Notes: generated by a model not told the origin, from the letters alone. A stretch of DNA of 64,000 nt from Chalara sp. BL73 (GCA_918026815.1 CAKJVC010000142.1:186001-250000), one strand, 5' to 3'. Shown: positions 1 to 12,700, counted from the first letter of the stretch. Numbers and translations are program-made.

Positions 1-2617
1 AACCGACAAAAAGCAATCTGTACCGTTTTAAAAGCTACTGTTAAGTTGTTAGGCGTAGATACAGGTTCTACAGATTAGGTGGGGAATTGTAAAAGCAAGA
101 AAAATGTTTATTTAATACAACAACTAAAGCTTACCGTTTTTATTCTGTTTGCTTAGTGCTCTTATACTTGCATATATATGCCAAAACAGCTAATAAATGA
201 AAGCCTTTTTTTCTTTTCTTTTTTTTAGCTCTATTTTGCTTTTAACAACTGCCTTTTTTTTATTAAAGCTTTTGTTTTTAAAAGCTATATTATTGCTACT
301 AGCTTTGTTCTTGTCACAGCATGCGCTGTGCATCAACAGATACAGTGGGCAACAGCGGTAAAATGAGAATCTAAAGCTAAAAAATAGAGAGGCGACCGGT
401 GAGAGGGTGTGACAGGCTAGATAGTAACTCACCCAATTAACTACTACTGTACACTTTACAAGAAGAATCAACCGAAGAGAAAAGGGGTTCAAGAAATTGC
501 GGGCTCTTGTAGGCCCACATGCTAAGCTAGCAACAGCTGGATGTGACCACATGCAGCCGAGCCTCAACACGGGTTCAACCGTCACAGAGCGGGCTCTATG
601 AAAGCCGGGAAGCACTTCGCCTTCCTCGATGCCGCTTACTTAGGTCTCGTATCTGGCGGTGTCTATACCGACCTTGCTACCGTCTGGATATACGCTGAAT
701 GTGAGACCCCTATATTGGTACCTATTACATACGGAAAGGTGTTTAGGCTCCATAGTGAGAGGGTTGGTACGTTGTACAATAAAGTTATTATACTAACTAA
801 ATAAAAAAGCTAAATTGTAAAGCAGAAAGGTATTGTTTCAATTTAGTTAGTGCTATAAGTAATTATTATAAACACGATAAAAGTATTAAACATTTACAGT
901 ATTCTTGTTTTTCTTTTGCAAAACTTAACATTGCCTGCTCTCTCACTGTTAGGTTTTATCCTGAGTTTAGTGGATGTGTTTGAGACGTTTGACAGAAAGT
1001 CCTTCATATTGGCGCTATACAGACAACTGGTTAAGAATCTCCTTCTGAAAGCCTTTTGTCTAAGAAGGCTTGTTTGTTGGTGACAAAGAACTATCTTCTT
1101 GGCGTCTCAACTGCAAGTATTGCTGTGAAACGTCTTGTGTTGACCCAACGAGCCAGGCCGAATTTCAGCGGCCGAAAATGCCAGCAATGAGATAATCATC
1201 AATGAGACTGCACTAGCACGGCAAACCATGGGCAGATTTGTGCCCAGCAGCCTCGGGTTGCCATTGCCAATGAAGATGATCCCCCAGATAATTTATTGCC
1301 CGAACAATTCAGCATGTTAAGCATGTCCTACAGACACAATATGCCAAGGCTCTCTCATCATCGGCTTGACTCCTCCAGGGAGTCGTGATAATCTGTTAAA
1401 GAATTATCATGATTGGTAATGCTTAAATCCGTGGATCTTAACAATTCCAAAGGTGAGCACGTGAGTTTGGTCTGCAGACATGAAATCTACTCGGTGTGCA
1501 TGGGTAGGTATGCTACGTGTAATCATGGATGTGTAACCTCAGTTTCGCAGCGGGGAAGAGCCTTGCCCCCAAACTTCAACGATCCAACTGAAATCTAGTC
1601 TCATCACTTTGAAAACATCACCAGAGATTTTGATCTTCTCATCTTGGTCTCTTGACGCAACTTCAACCCACAGGGAGCCAACGCGACAGCCAGCTTGGCA
1701 TCAAATCGCCCTATAGTTGGCTAGAACACCATGCCTAGACAATATCTGAAGGCTCGGTACATCGATGAACAGAAGTTATTGGCGCTCCTGGAAGGGCGTT
1801 TTTCTGGTCAGGCATACAGCACAATTGTGAATATGACCTTACCATTCATGCATCCTTTCAAAGTTACCTAGGCTGACTTGGTAGTAGCTGAGACGAGGAG
1901 AATGGATAGTGAATGTGCCGGAGCCTCTTACTCCGGTTCGTACCGCCACTGCTTCACCCACCTATCTTCTTTCAAAAGCAATTTAGTGTAACTTGCACAA
2001 ATTGAAGAAAATTGAGAATAGATAGTTATAATTTTCTCTGTGCTAACAAGAGACCAGGCGGAGATAGACAAATGCGCGAGATGATAATGGCGGGGCTTAG
2101 CGCGCAGATATCAGGCGACCCATATTGATGACCGCACAGTCTGCCTTGCGCGCGACTCCGGGATCTGCCTAACAAAGTTGGATTACTTTTGGGGGCGGGA
2201 GGCGTTTTCGCTGCAGTGCTACGTTTGAACAAGTTGTACTTTGAGATTCACCGCTGTGCACATTTCCTATTCATTTGAGCTCGGGCAAGTCTTGCAGGCT
2301 GAGGGAGTTGATGAGTCTTATAATGTTTGAGCCCACCGATTGGGATTGAGGCGTACTAATTCCATTGATTTGGGATCTCAGCTCCTTACTGTGTCATGTT
2401 TCATTTAATGGGGCAGAGCGCCTTTCCAATAGTCGGCCTGGTTCAGCTATATATAGTTATCCCTGATCTGCACACCCATTAACGCTGATCATTTGCCTTG
2501 GTATCTTAAAATTAAGGAGTCCGGGACTGAGATATCTCAGATTAACGGTTTCTACATTGCTCACGTTGACCTTCTTTCAATCCCATCTTCATCTTCAGAC
2601 CGAACCTTATACACAGT
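1..2617. other. AT-rich accessory DNA, no supported gene
   Basis: No convincing gene is visible. Both strands carry only short open frames without family motifs. A plus-strand stretch near 1-80 and a lysine-rich minus-strand stretch near 200-340 look like worn coding sequence, possibly of transposon origin, but no diagnostic motif survives. A TATA-like run lies near 2450, upstream of the small gene that starts at 2618. Confidence 0.5.
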
Positions 2618-2952
2618 ATGGATTTCTCAGATCCACAAATTATCGACGGCCAACATCTCGACCAACATAGGCTTGTAAAACTACTGCAGAGAGTCTACGG
2701 GACATCATTAGAAGGACAGAATAATTTTAAGGTCGAGGTATGCAGCTTCAATTGATCGTATCGTAGCTCGATAATTCTGACATTATGGTTTCGTAGCTAA
2801 GACTGAACCGCTACAAGATATACCCTTCAATGGATGCAAAGCATCTTTCACTGACCGAGGTTTGCGAACTGCAATCCACGCACTCTCGCATGTTCTTACC
2901 TATTCCTTACTAGGATCAAATCCAAGACTGCCGATCATATCGGAAACGATAG
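2618..2952 (+). CDS. Possible small orphan protein, 73 aa, three exons
   Basis: I do not recognise this protein. The model joins exons 2618-2737, 2797-2859 and 2914-2952. The first intron has a GTATGC donor and a TAG acceptor. The second has a GTTTGC donor and an acceptor directly after a CTTAC-like branch region. All junctions are phase 0 and the joined frame ends in TAG. The peptide is hydrophilic, with an N-terminal half rich in Asp, Gln and His and a basic middle containing LNRYKIY. It has no signal peptide or membrane segment. A TATA-like run lies about 165 bp upstream. The evidence is only the coherence of frame and introns, so it could be chance or a relic. Confidence 0.4.
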
Positions 2953-3496
2953 GTCTGGTTCCACGAAAGCAAAAGGCGATAGGCTGGGCAGATCCCATCA
3001 ATGTAGAGATATGAAGCCGGTTTTGCATTTTCGGAGCATAGTGAGCGGATTTAAGAATTTGATGATATTCAACTATTCACAAATTTTATATATTTCTCCA
3101 TTTTAGACTTGTGATGTGACATGGATTTGGCCACTGTGAACTACCTGCCTTGGCCCTTAGAAAGTGCAGAAAGTGACACTAGGCAGGATCAAATTTCAAT
3201 CCTTCTATGGTGATATGATTGTACAGATTCTTTGAAAACTGAGTTGCACAAGATGTGGCTGGCTTAGTGGGGGCAGTGCAGAGTTGTACACACCCGAACA
3301 GGCTGAAGCAGCCATACGGCAAACATGCGGGCGTTCCTAGCCCGGTCGAATGAAAATGCCTCAAATGTTAGCCCACAAACCCAGTCAAGCGTCCTAGACA
3401 AAAGCAATTGTCTGACAATATCGTTTCATTGAGAAGATAAAAATCCGAATTTCATCAAACGAGAACATTCGCCTTGCGCTCTCTAATCGTGCCAAA
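2953..3496. other. Intergenic, upstream of CorA-like gene
   Basis: No coding signal is seen. It presumably holds the promoter of the CorA-like gene that starts at 3497. Confidence 0.5.
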
Positions 3497-5462
3497 ATGA
3501 CGTCCTACTTCGGACTTGATAGCGAGACATTGACCGTGAAGGTCAATACAGAATCTCCTGACTTGTTCAAAGCCAAGGTTGGCGCTGCACAATTGCTGGC
3601 TAAGCAGGTATGCAAAAGACCTTGCGAGGATATTACCAGTGGATGTGTTGTCAGCACTAAGGAGATCAATGGAGTCTCAGAACTAGATGCTTTTAGAAAC
3701 GGCTCTAATCATCCATTTGAAATATTCACCATTAACCAAGAACGGTCTTGGACAACATTGAACATTTCTCGCTGTCTATTTGAAGAACTCTTGTGCCGGT
3801 ATAATGTATTCCCGGACTTCTGGAAGTGTGTGTTCACATTTGGACGTAAATCCAGAGAGAACGAGTTTCAATTTCCCGGATTTAGGGCAAGAAGAGCCAA
3901 ATTGACAGATCTTACTAAAGTTGATTCTGGGGACAAATATATCAATGGTAAATAATCCGTTCAGAACTATGTAACTTGAGCACTGACCTGAAACAGAAGC
4001 TGCATATGTATTAAGACGGGTAGAGCTTAAAAACCGGGCTCTAGACGATGGAGAGTCGCCATGGGCAATCCGTCAGACTGGGGTTTATTCAGGGATGGTC
4101 ACTTCTGTGTCGTTGGATGACGGCCTTAAATCAAAGCTTTCAAGATTTACTTTCATATTGCTTGCTCCATCGTCAAACATAAGTCGACATTTAGATGTTT
4201 GTCTTGAATCGAGCTCTCCATCTGAAAGCCTTATCCCAGCATGGAATCTGATATTATTGTTAGTTGGAGACAGCTTTAGAAATTGGATAGACTACATGGC
4301 ATATCTTGAAGATCAGCTGACAGAACAGGTGAGTTTTCGGAGCCACGATGTCATTTAGTTGCTTATTTTGCAATAGTCTAACGATGTTGTTCTTGCTACT
4401 GTTGGTAGCAAGAAAGAAAACTTGGCTCCTTTGGAAGATTTCAACATCAACTTCGAGGATCGCCAAAATCTCAAAGTTATCGAAGATGCGATTATTGATC
4501 TTCAAGTAGTCATTTCAACAATGCTCAAAACTGTGAAAGGGCTATATAATCACTGCGAGAAGAGCTCAGAAGAGCTAATTGTCATGCATGAGGAACGAGA
4601 GAAACTTGGCCTGATTTTGGAGGAGTTCAAGTACTTTGTGAGTGATGCAGAGATGTATTTAGAGCGAGCAACTGCATTGAAAGATAAAGCAGCGTCCACA
4701 GCTCGATTGGTAAGATTACTTTCCATATATCCTGTATTTTTTGGATTGCTAATATACCACAAGTTGTCCGATCTGCTTAGTTATGAAGAAGCAGTGGCGC
4801 TGAAAGATCTGACCAAAGAAACCCAACTATTGAGCCAAGAGAGCCAGCTGGAAAGCAAGTCCATGCATCAATTGACAGAACGAAGCACAAAAGATGCGGC
4901 TGCAGTGAAGATATTAACCATCATCATGCTTATTTATTTACCATTCGCACTTGTTGCTGTGAGTATTGTCAGCAATTGCTTTGAGTGGGACGCTAATGAG
5001 ATGAAGAATTTCTTCTCTACCCAGTTTGTAGCAACAAACGATGATGGTCATATGAAGCTTGCTGAGAATGTGTGGCTCCTAGCGGCAATTGCAATTCCGT
5101 TTACAATCTTTACTTTAATGTTATGGGCAGGTTGGGTTCATTTCACAAAGGTTGCACCTCCGCCGCAAAACGACAGGCCAACCATTCTTCCAGCCATCTT
5201 ACGGTGTCGCCAGAGCAGCTGGAAGTTCATTGTTGCTTCAACTAAGAAACGACTACCATCATCACCAAAGGCTGTGAGCTTGGGCAGCTTCTCAACAATT
5301 AACAATTGGAAGAAAAAGTCACTGCAACGTGACATTGAAAAAGGATGCCTGCCATCTGAAGACGAAAATGAGAGTTCTTTGCAATCCTCGCCATCAGTTA
5401 CTATGCGTGAGGCTGTCACATGGCCGTCAGCAGCGACGACATTACAGCCCAGCCACATTTGA
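3497..5462 (+). CDS. CorA-like membrane protein, fungal-specific family
   Basis: Exons 3497-3947, 3997-4328, 4377-4709, 4764-4958 and 5007-5462 give 588 aa. The family is a large fungal branch of the CorA magnesium-transporter superfamily whose members mostly lack proven transport activity. The sequence shows the typical N-terminal block (FEIFTINQERSWTTLNIS), the conserved SPWAIRQTGVY segment at the start of exon 2, a helical middle with an NRSTQD-like stretch (ERSTKDAAAVK), and two C-terminal membrane segments around LTIIMLIYLPFALVA and the LLAAIAIPFTIFTLML region, followed by a basic cytosolic tail. A canonical GMN motif is not evident. The last two introns (54 and 48 nt) are multiples of three without stops, so the unspliced frame stays open. 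They are inferred from donor, branch and acceptor signals and from the restored SDLLSYEEA and LVANFFSTQF family blocks. Confidence 0.85.
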
Positions 5463-6035
5463 TAGCCTAATAGTAGACTAGATGTTCCAAAAGCAATAGG
5501 TCATTTTTCCAGCTTTCTTTACCTACACTTTCATTTCCCACCTTCCTTTGGTGTCTTATAGCCTCATTTAAAATCCGAACAAACCACAGCAAGTTTAGAG
5601 TAAGAGCACCATTCTAGGCAGTACGCCAGGCATACATAGGCTATTAAATGGGGGCCAGTTCCCAACTTGGTGAGTCCAGAGAGCAGCAATGTAACCTCAT
5701 GTACATAGCCACTGTCCAAACAAGCAAGGCTGGAATAAATGGTGGCTTCGGTGAAGAAGCTTGTCGACTCTCTAAAACATGATTGGATACTTGTACATGG
5801 AATCATCATTCTGCCGTGTCCTAGTGACTCGCATATTGGCTTTGTGCTCTGAACTGGCTGTCACTATTGCTTAAGGCGTCAAGGCTGGGGCTGAGGGAAT
5901 GAGGCTAAAAGGTGTGCAACCTCTACAACAATAATCGGGCTCACCAATGGAGTCCCATTGCTAGGGATCTGAGGCTGATAATAAAATGTAGGTGTTTCCA
6001 GAGTTTTTATTGTTAGAATCCAACAATTCCATACG
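5463..6035. other. Intergenic between CorA-like and kinase genes
   Basis: No gene is supported. A minus-strand frame at 5564-5809 lacks any motif and is treated as chance. Confidence 0.5.
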
Positions 6036-8348
6036 ATGTTTTCGATAAGGTCTCTCTTCACTTGCTTGTTGCAGCCTTTCGAGATTTTCCGAAGGCCATG
6101 CGGGGACAATGACTATCCAAGCACCAATCCAGAAGAAGAAGCGCCATTAATCCCGGAGGTGAGTACGATGAGTCGATTGCTCAGTCATCAGAGCCCAGCC
6201 CTAATGATAATTCATAGAGTGGGCAATCGGATCAATCGACACCTATCCACGACGATGCAAGCCTTCAATTTCCCGACAGTAAACCAACACCAAATCTCTC
6301 GTTGTTTCCCCAGACTGCTACTTTACCATTGGCTCCAGAATCGAGCGAAAATAATGGACAAACTCAATCCAATCTCCCAGGATCCTTGCAGCCTATACAT
6401 AGGCCACGACAATATTCTGCGTCTTCTGGGCAAACTGAGCTTAGCGACGCCTCCCGTAGTCGGGCTAGTAGTAACTCTGAGATGAAGCAACGCTCTCTCA
6501 AAGAACAGCTTGAAAGTAGGAGAATAGAGTGCCCACATCGCAAACATTCATTCTTCATTCCACAAAATACTCTAGAAGAGTTGATTACCCCCTCTCTTGT
6601 TAGCCGAGATATCCAAACATATAAGGGAATTACACCTGCGAAGGCATTGGAACATGTGAAAATCGCTTGTCAATCTGCGCAAAAGCTTTACGCAGTTCTA
6701 TCACTTGTGAAAAAAGGATCGCACATTAGTGATCTTCTTGATGCACAGGTCACTGATAAGGACTTACCTTTGGAACGGAGAGGCAGCAATTTCGCGCTAT
6801 ATCGAAAATCGAAAAATTTGGAAGATGACCCAATTTCGGTCTTCGCAGATTGGAACCAAAAAGAGCGAGAAAAGTTTGACCGGTTTCAATGGTGGATGAC
6901 GGCCCCGGTATTTGAAGACAAGGAGCATTATGAGCTGGATGACAAAACAATCCTTCCATTTATTCCTTTCCAAAACAGAGGCGATATCAAAAAACCTATA
7001 CAAGGAGGATACAGTGAGGTGTATCCTGTCCGACTACATCCAGCGCATCATAAATTTTCGATCCTTGGTCCCGAGGTAGGGCATCCAAAGATTGTTTCAA
7101 GCTCTTGTAGCTAACAATTTGCAGGACAAAGAACCTCTTGTTGCTGTCAAGAAATTAATTTCTACCGATGATGAAGAGTTCCAAAAGGAGGTTACCATTT
7201 TAAAAATTCTCGGTTCGAAAAGAGACCCCCATCCTAACTTACTCAAACTTCTCTGCACATATCGCCAAGAAGATAAATATCATCTATTGTTCCGGTACGC
7301 CAATGCAAACCTGAGGAAATATTGGGATGATCGGCCAACCCCCGATTTCGATTCTACGAACGTTCTCTGGTCTATAAGGCAAATGACTGGAATCGCAAGT
7401 GCGCTTCAGGTGGTTCATAATTTCAGAGTAACTATCCCATTAGGTATAGCGGGCGCAGGTAAAGGTCCAGGAGGGAAAAGAGTGCAGAAAGATGCCGAGC
7501 TTAGTGTCCAGCATGGCGAAGACTTGTATGGCCGTCATGGTGACATCAAGCCGGAGAATATCCTATGGTTTCAAACAGCCGAAGAAGGGTCTGACGAGGG
7601 TGGAATTCTACAGATTGCAGATTTTGGGTTGGGCAGATTTCATGGCCGCGAATCAAGGTCGAAAATCAATCCGGATACACTTGCAAGAACCGGTACATAC
7701 GAGCCGCCTGAATGCAAACTTCGGCAGCCTGTGTCCCGTGCGTACGACATCTGGAGTCTTGGATGCTTATACCTGGAGTATATCACCTGGATGTTGAAGG
7801 GGCCGGTGGAGATCGAATCATTTGCTGACCACCGAGGACGACTTGCTACTAATGGCATCATTAACGATGATTGTTTCTATACCATCATCAATGACCCGGT
7901 TGTCGGTCCGGAAGCACAAGTTCGAGAAGGAGTTTTGACATGGGTAGAAGAGCTTCATCGTCATGAAAAATGCAGTGCTTTAATACACGACCTGCTTGCT
8001 ATTGTGATGGAAGGTCTACTTGTCATAGATTCTAAAGAGCGTTGGAAAGCAACTTGGCTTACGGTAAAAATGAAGGAGCTACTTGATAAAGCTGAGACGG
8101 ACCGGAAATATATGCTACAACCTACGCTAGAGAAGAAGAGACATAACAATCGCACCCATTCTGAATCGATTGTTGCTAAACCTTCGATAGTGCTTCCAAG
8201 GGAAGAAATGCAAAAGGTCGATATTATCAAACCTCTGCCTGAAAAGCCTCTCGACTCAGTTCTCCGAAGCGCCAATGCACCTCGGAAAATGCGAAAAGGA
8301 AAGTCTGTTACGTGGCCGAAGAACACAACGGTTCAGACAAATGGTTGA
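6036..8348 (+). CDS. Fungal serine/threonine protein kinase-like protein
   Basis: Exons 6036-6158, 6218-7075 and 7125-8348 give 734 aa. The N-terminal half (about residues 1-300) is Ser/Pro/Gln-rich and then carries a helical fungal region. The kinase domain runs from about residue 310 to 600. Visible parts are a glycine-loop remnant (GGYSEVY), the VAVKK lysine near residue 336, a catalytic loop HGDIKPEN with Asp near 467, DFG near 493 and TYEPPE in place of the usual APE. A Gly-rich insert precedes the catalytic loop. HGD instead of HRD is common in this fungal-specific group, so activity is likely but not certain. The tail is basic with proline patches. The in-cell role is unknown. The neighbours are accessory genes, which fits an expanded lineage-specific kinase family. 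Confidence 0.85.
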
Positions 8349-9467
8349 ATAAATGCCAATTGCAGGTGGCATTTGACACTTATCACAATTTATTAATAGC
8401 TTCATCTTAGGATCCGCAGAAGCAAGGATCACGACCTGTCATTCTAAGCAGGTAATACCTTGCATATCGGTAATTCCGATGGGATACAGCTACAAAGGTC
8501 AGCAATTATGCGATTGTGGTGAGACATGCCTTCTCTGTACCGGTCACCAAGAGCAACCCCTTACCCTATCTTATAAACAACACTATTCTTGCTTGTTTAA
8601 AAAAAAATGTCACATAGAATATTGGTAGCATTTAGAATGGTTAAGCTGGAGTTTTATTGTATTTAGGTTTCAATACAACTTGCTTAATAATTGTAAATTT
8701 TAAATCTTTAGTTGTAAAGTTTCCTGCTTAGTTTTAATAATTAATATTCTAGTGAGTACATTTGCTGATATCAGGATTTGTCGATGTCGGATGATTTGGT
8801 GCTGAAGATGTCGGAACGCTTTCTCTTGCATTTGCCGCCTACGGTTGCGGCCGGACAGCTAGATGGAACTTGGTGGCCGCTTGCGTGTTGGTGCTTTCGA
8901 TGCTCTGCGAGCTTCGTGGTTATTATCCACTGGTTAACAAAACGAGAGGGCTGCGAGGCCGAGGAATATGAAGGAGGTGATTTGCTGGAGGCGCATTTTG
9001 CGGGATGCTCCGAGAAACTAGAGAATGCAATAGGATTATTCAAGGATATATTCCAGGTGAGACGGAATGGTTGGAAGATTAACAAGCGAAGAGAGGCTGG
9101 AAGATGTAGAATGAGTATTTAAGCTTGAGACAATTTGCATTTCCTATAGTTCCAGAGAAAAACAGTCCGTCAAAGAGGTTTTTCTCAAGCATTTGGTCAT
9201 GGCTGTACAAGTTCAAACTTCCAACTAAAGGAATCAAAATCCGCATCCTTCCCCACCTTCCTGAGGAAGGCTGTAAAGCCGTAGGGCTGGAGGATTCGCA
9301 TTATGGATTCATATCAGATGTGCCTCCAAGTTTAATTGGTCAATGTATATTAGAACTAAAACACAGTTGAGTTTTCAGGGAAATGAACCCTGTCAATATT
9401 AGTACAATTCAGGAAGGGTTGGTTATTTTAAGCCGCTCAACGATGTTTCTTTCAACCGACCTTCGGG
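8349..9467. other. AT-rich intergenic DNA with an isolated GC-richer patch
   Basis: Bases 8590-8760 are very AT-rich. A GC-richer patch at about 8778-9100 is open on both strands (about 104-114 codons) but shows no motif or intron pattern I recognise. A further frame at 9125-9370 is basic and motif-free. These may be relics of captured coding DNA. Confidence 0.4.
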
Positions 9468-10538
9468 ATGACAGATATTCCTTATCCTCCATTAGATATA
9501 CCTATATCCTGGTTCTTCATTATAGTCACTAGCAACGAGAAGATGCCATCCCGATATAAACCACACAAATTGGACCTTAGCGCGCCTCGTCCCCGAAGCC
9601 CCACTCCAACAAGAGAAGAAACACAAGGCGACTTGCAAGTCTCTCTGCGACGCTTTCGGTATCTCTGCAAAAACGGTACTCGAGAGGAAGTTGTGGAGAT
9701 TTTGGATCAATGGCCCGACTTTCCTCGCTCTACAAGCTATTATGTGCAGCCGCGAAATACGGCCATGTTTCTCCGATTGAATATCTACTTACTCGAGGCT
9801 TCTTTTACTTGCTGGAAAACTCCCCAGAGTCTGTCCCGCAAGCCGCAGCGAGTAGCGCCGAAGAAACTAGAAATATGAAAGTTCTTGAGCTGTTATTAAA
9901 GCATGAATAGGATATTTCGTCTGGGGATAATGCAGCAATAGCATAGGCTCATGTTCGCTTCTTGCGCCCGAAGCGATTTATCAAAAGTCTCTAAATTAAC
10001 CCTAAACCTTAGATTTGCACAAAAAAACGAAGATTCTGTACGCTGGTTTCTTGACTACGGTGCTGATCCAAATGGCCCATTTTTCAAGCATTTAGACTTA
10101 ACCGTTACTACACATGCAGCTTCCGTTGCGTCTATCTCTGTCGTAAAGCTACTTTTCACTTATAAAGGCACCGCTACTAACACAAACGCAGTTTTTCAAG
10201 CGGTAATTGGTCATATAAATAGTAGTCCAGATCGGTTGAAAGTGGTTAAATACCTGCTGGATTATAACGCTCCCATCGATGTATACGCCTTTAATAATTA
10301 TGAGAGATGTCAGCATTTTAAAATGCTTAAAAGGGTAGAAAAGGGGCTACACCGGGCTACAAAAGCAGGGAAGAGAGATATGGTTGATTTGCTATTGGAA
10401 AGCGAGGCTGATAGAAATAAACCAACTGGCCGAGTAAAAGCAAACCGTGATCGTTGGGATTTAACTGCGCTTAATATTGCGGAGATGAAAGGATTTAATG
10501 ATATTACTAGTCTTTTACGAGAAGAGGTAATGCTTTAA
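9468..10538 (+). pseudogene. Decayed ankyrin-repeat gene
   Basis: Ankyrin-type helices are spread over three reading frames. The first frame runs from the ATG near 9543 to about 9710 and ends in EEVVEILDQW. The frame then shifts by one base into LCAAAKYGHVSPIEYLLTRG and VLELLLKHE, stops at TAG (9908), meets a second TAG about 36 bases later, and shifts again to the frame at 9951-10538 with FLDYGADPNG, VVKYLLDYNA, DMVDLLLESEAD and LTALNIAEMKGF. Both TAG stops sit where CAG (Gln) would continue the frame, which suggests RIP-type C-to-T change. Ankyrin proteins are protein-interaction scaffolds and are often multicopy in fungal accessory regions. The decay pattern argues against a working product. 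Introns could explain one frame change but not both stops. Confidence 0.7.
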
Positions 10539-11599
10539 GAACCCTTGAAACTGTGAACAGCAGTAATGAGATGCGATGCAAATTTCTTTTCTGCTTCTAA
10601 CTGCTTTGCTCATATCAGGTGTTACTATGAGGTTCTGTAGACAGGGGAATCCAATTCCAAGCGACACAAACTAACCCCTACTGTCCTATCTCGTTCCAAA
10701 CTCCCTACCTATCCCCTTCGTCGTCCTGACGACTAGGTCTATATTAATACTCATAGTCACGTGATATGCACATTTCGAGTCCCAACACTTAACTACAACT
10801 ATAGCTATAAATAATAATCTATATTCGACGTAATGGCTTCATATTTCTTGACCAGAGTGTAACTGTTGTATGCATTTGTTTTCAGAATCCAATTTTTGAA
10901 GCTAAAAAAATAAGCAGCGCAGCCGGAGACTCATGTTCGTGCTCCTTTGTGTAAGTTAGACCCAGAAAGTTAATCTGAGGAAAAGATTCAATATCGAATA
11001 CATAATTTCTCAGATCTCAGATTCTGTTTCCCAAGAAAATGCTTTAAGGACCAAGGTACAATCTTTGAATATACTTTACTTTCTTGCGCATTGAGGCTAT
11101 AGTTACTTTAGACTAAGTAAGTTGCCCAGTTCTCTTCAATCTGTGGTCATATGTGTTCAGTATTATAGCAATAGATTGTCAAATTAAGATATTGATATGG
11201 ATAAATAGTGAGTTAAGTTCCTTTTTTGCTCTATTGTGAATATAAGACTTTATTTCATAATACCTTCTTCCATTCCAAGTATTTCTCCCTTCTGGTATGC
11301 CATCTGCAGACTAAAAACCATATTGGCACTGCCAATAAAGTTTCTGCTCGCCATAGTGAAGAATATGAGAAGATAAAACTTTTTCTTGCGAATACCAGCC
11401 TCGACCTGACACAGCACCAGATGATTCGAGTTTATTTATATCCTCGGGATCCGCAGCTCTACATTTGATATCTAATAAGACAGTCGAATGTGTTATCTAG
11501 CTTAAGGAGTACTGCCTCCTGAAAAAGTTTGTGCTTAATAACAGTTTTCAAAATACTAGAAGAAGCGCTTGGGGATACAGTAGTAGACAATGTAACGAG
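10539..11599. other. AT-rich DNA between ankyrin and HET relics
   Basis: No gene is supported. The stretch is AT-rich with scattered stops in all frames. A CACGTGAT-containing segment near 10760 and degenerate frames near 11226-11468 have no recognisable motif. Confidence 0.5.
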
Positions 11600-12700
11600 C
11601 GATCCCGATAGATTTCACCATATTCTTCGACTGAACTTCCCAATCACTTTTGCTTTCTTGAATAATGCAAGGCTTTCAATCCAAATATATTTAAAGCCAA
11701 GCTGCTGCATAATAGAAATGGCATCTTTAAAGTTAAGAGGTAGCTCTTGAAAGAGGAATTCTTCTTTTATACTGTTCAATAGTGTTCGTAGTTGTTTTTG
11801 AGAGTACAGCGCCGCCCTATCAATGAGACAAAGCAATATATTTTCCTGTTTGACTCTCTATATGTGCAAGGCGTGGCCCCTCATTTTCTACAAGCACGAG
11901 CTTAGACGGTAAAGGAACGTCAGCGTTATTCGGGCACTCTGAATGATTGTTGTCGCATTCTTGTAGCCAAACTTAGTAATGTCAAAGTTGGGTTTAGACC
12001 CGAGATCAGGGTCAAGGCGATAATGCCCGGTGGTATAAGGTCCAATATTAGTAAAGTCCCCTGGCTCTTATTATCAATTTTCTGTAGTCAAGATACAATG
12101 TGAAGAACCAACCTCGTGACTTTTCGAGTGTAAATACCACTGTTTGAAAATCCGCAAACTTCCTTGGAACGAGTCATACGGAGCCTCTATATCCACCTCT
12201 TCATCATCTTCTCGTTCTAAAATAGCATTTACAACAAGTAAATCAAATGTGCCACGTATATCAACGTTGCTACCAACATTGATATTAAGGTGCTCAGAAT
12301 CGAGCCTAATGCCAAGTTTGATGCATCTCCCGAGTTACTCACCTTCTCTGATCACAAAAGCTTGAGTTAATTGAGAATAGCAGCCATCTTGAATCTCTGT
12401 ATCTTTAAACTCACGCTCAATCAGCTCACATAGTCCGCAGCCGGCAACTACTGATGTTTTAAGGTCGTCGAAAGAGCTATGATGGTTATGGTAAAATATC
12501 CATTTTCAATGGACCCTTGAGCATTTACTCGAAGGGCGTGCTCTATCAGGTTTAACAGATCAACTACATTAAGGTCTTGCAGGGAGTGTAGAGCATAATG
12601 AGGATGGTTACGTTCATATTCCGAAATCGTGTGTTGTAGCGTAGTCTCTATATGGACACAAAAAGAGCGCATAAAGAGACACATGTGCACTACCTGCCCA
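11600..12700 (-). pseudogene. Relic of a HET (heterokaryon incompatibility) domain gene
   Basis: Read on the minus strand, three blocks of the HET family appear in the right order but in different frames. They are a hydrophilic N-terminal region (about 12330-12100), a cysteine-containing segment (about 11970-11890, with WLQECDNNHSEC) followed by an ALSH block where families read ALSHCWG, and then LPLNFKDAI and GFKYIWIESL (about 11750-11680), matching the usual LPKTFRDAI and YLWIDSL blocks. In-frame TGA and TAG codons directly follow ALSH, further stops lie upstream, and at least two frame changes are needed. HET proteins trigger self/non-self recognition and cell death in fungi; this copy cannot make the full domain. 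Confidence 0.7.

Noticed and set aside
190..615. 141-codon frame on the minus strand
   Set aside because: Runs through poly-A/T-rich DNA, ends in a Lys-rich tract and shows no motif or splice pattern.
8778..9122. 114-codon plus frame in a GC-richer patch
   Set aside because: The opposite strand is equally open, no domain is recognisable and flanks are AT-rich; kept only as part of a spacer note.
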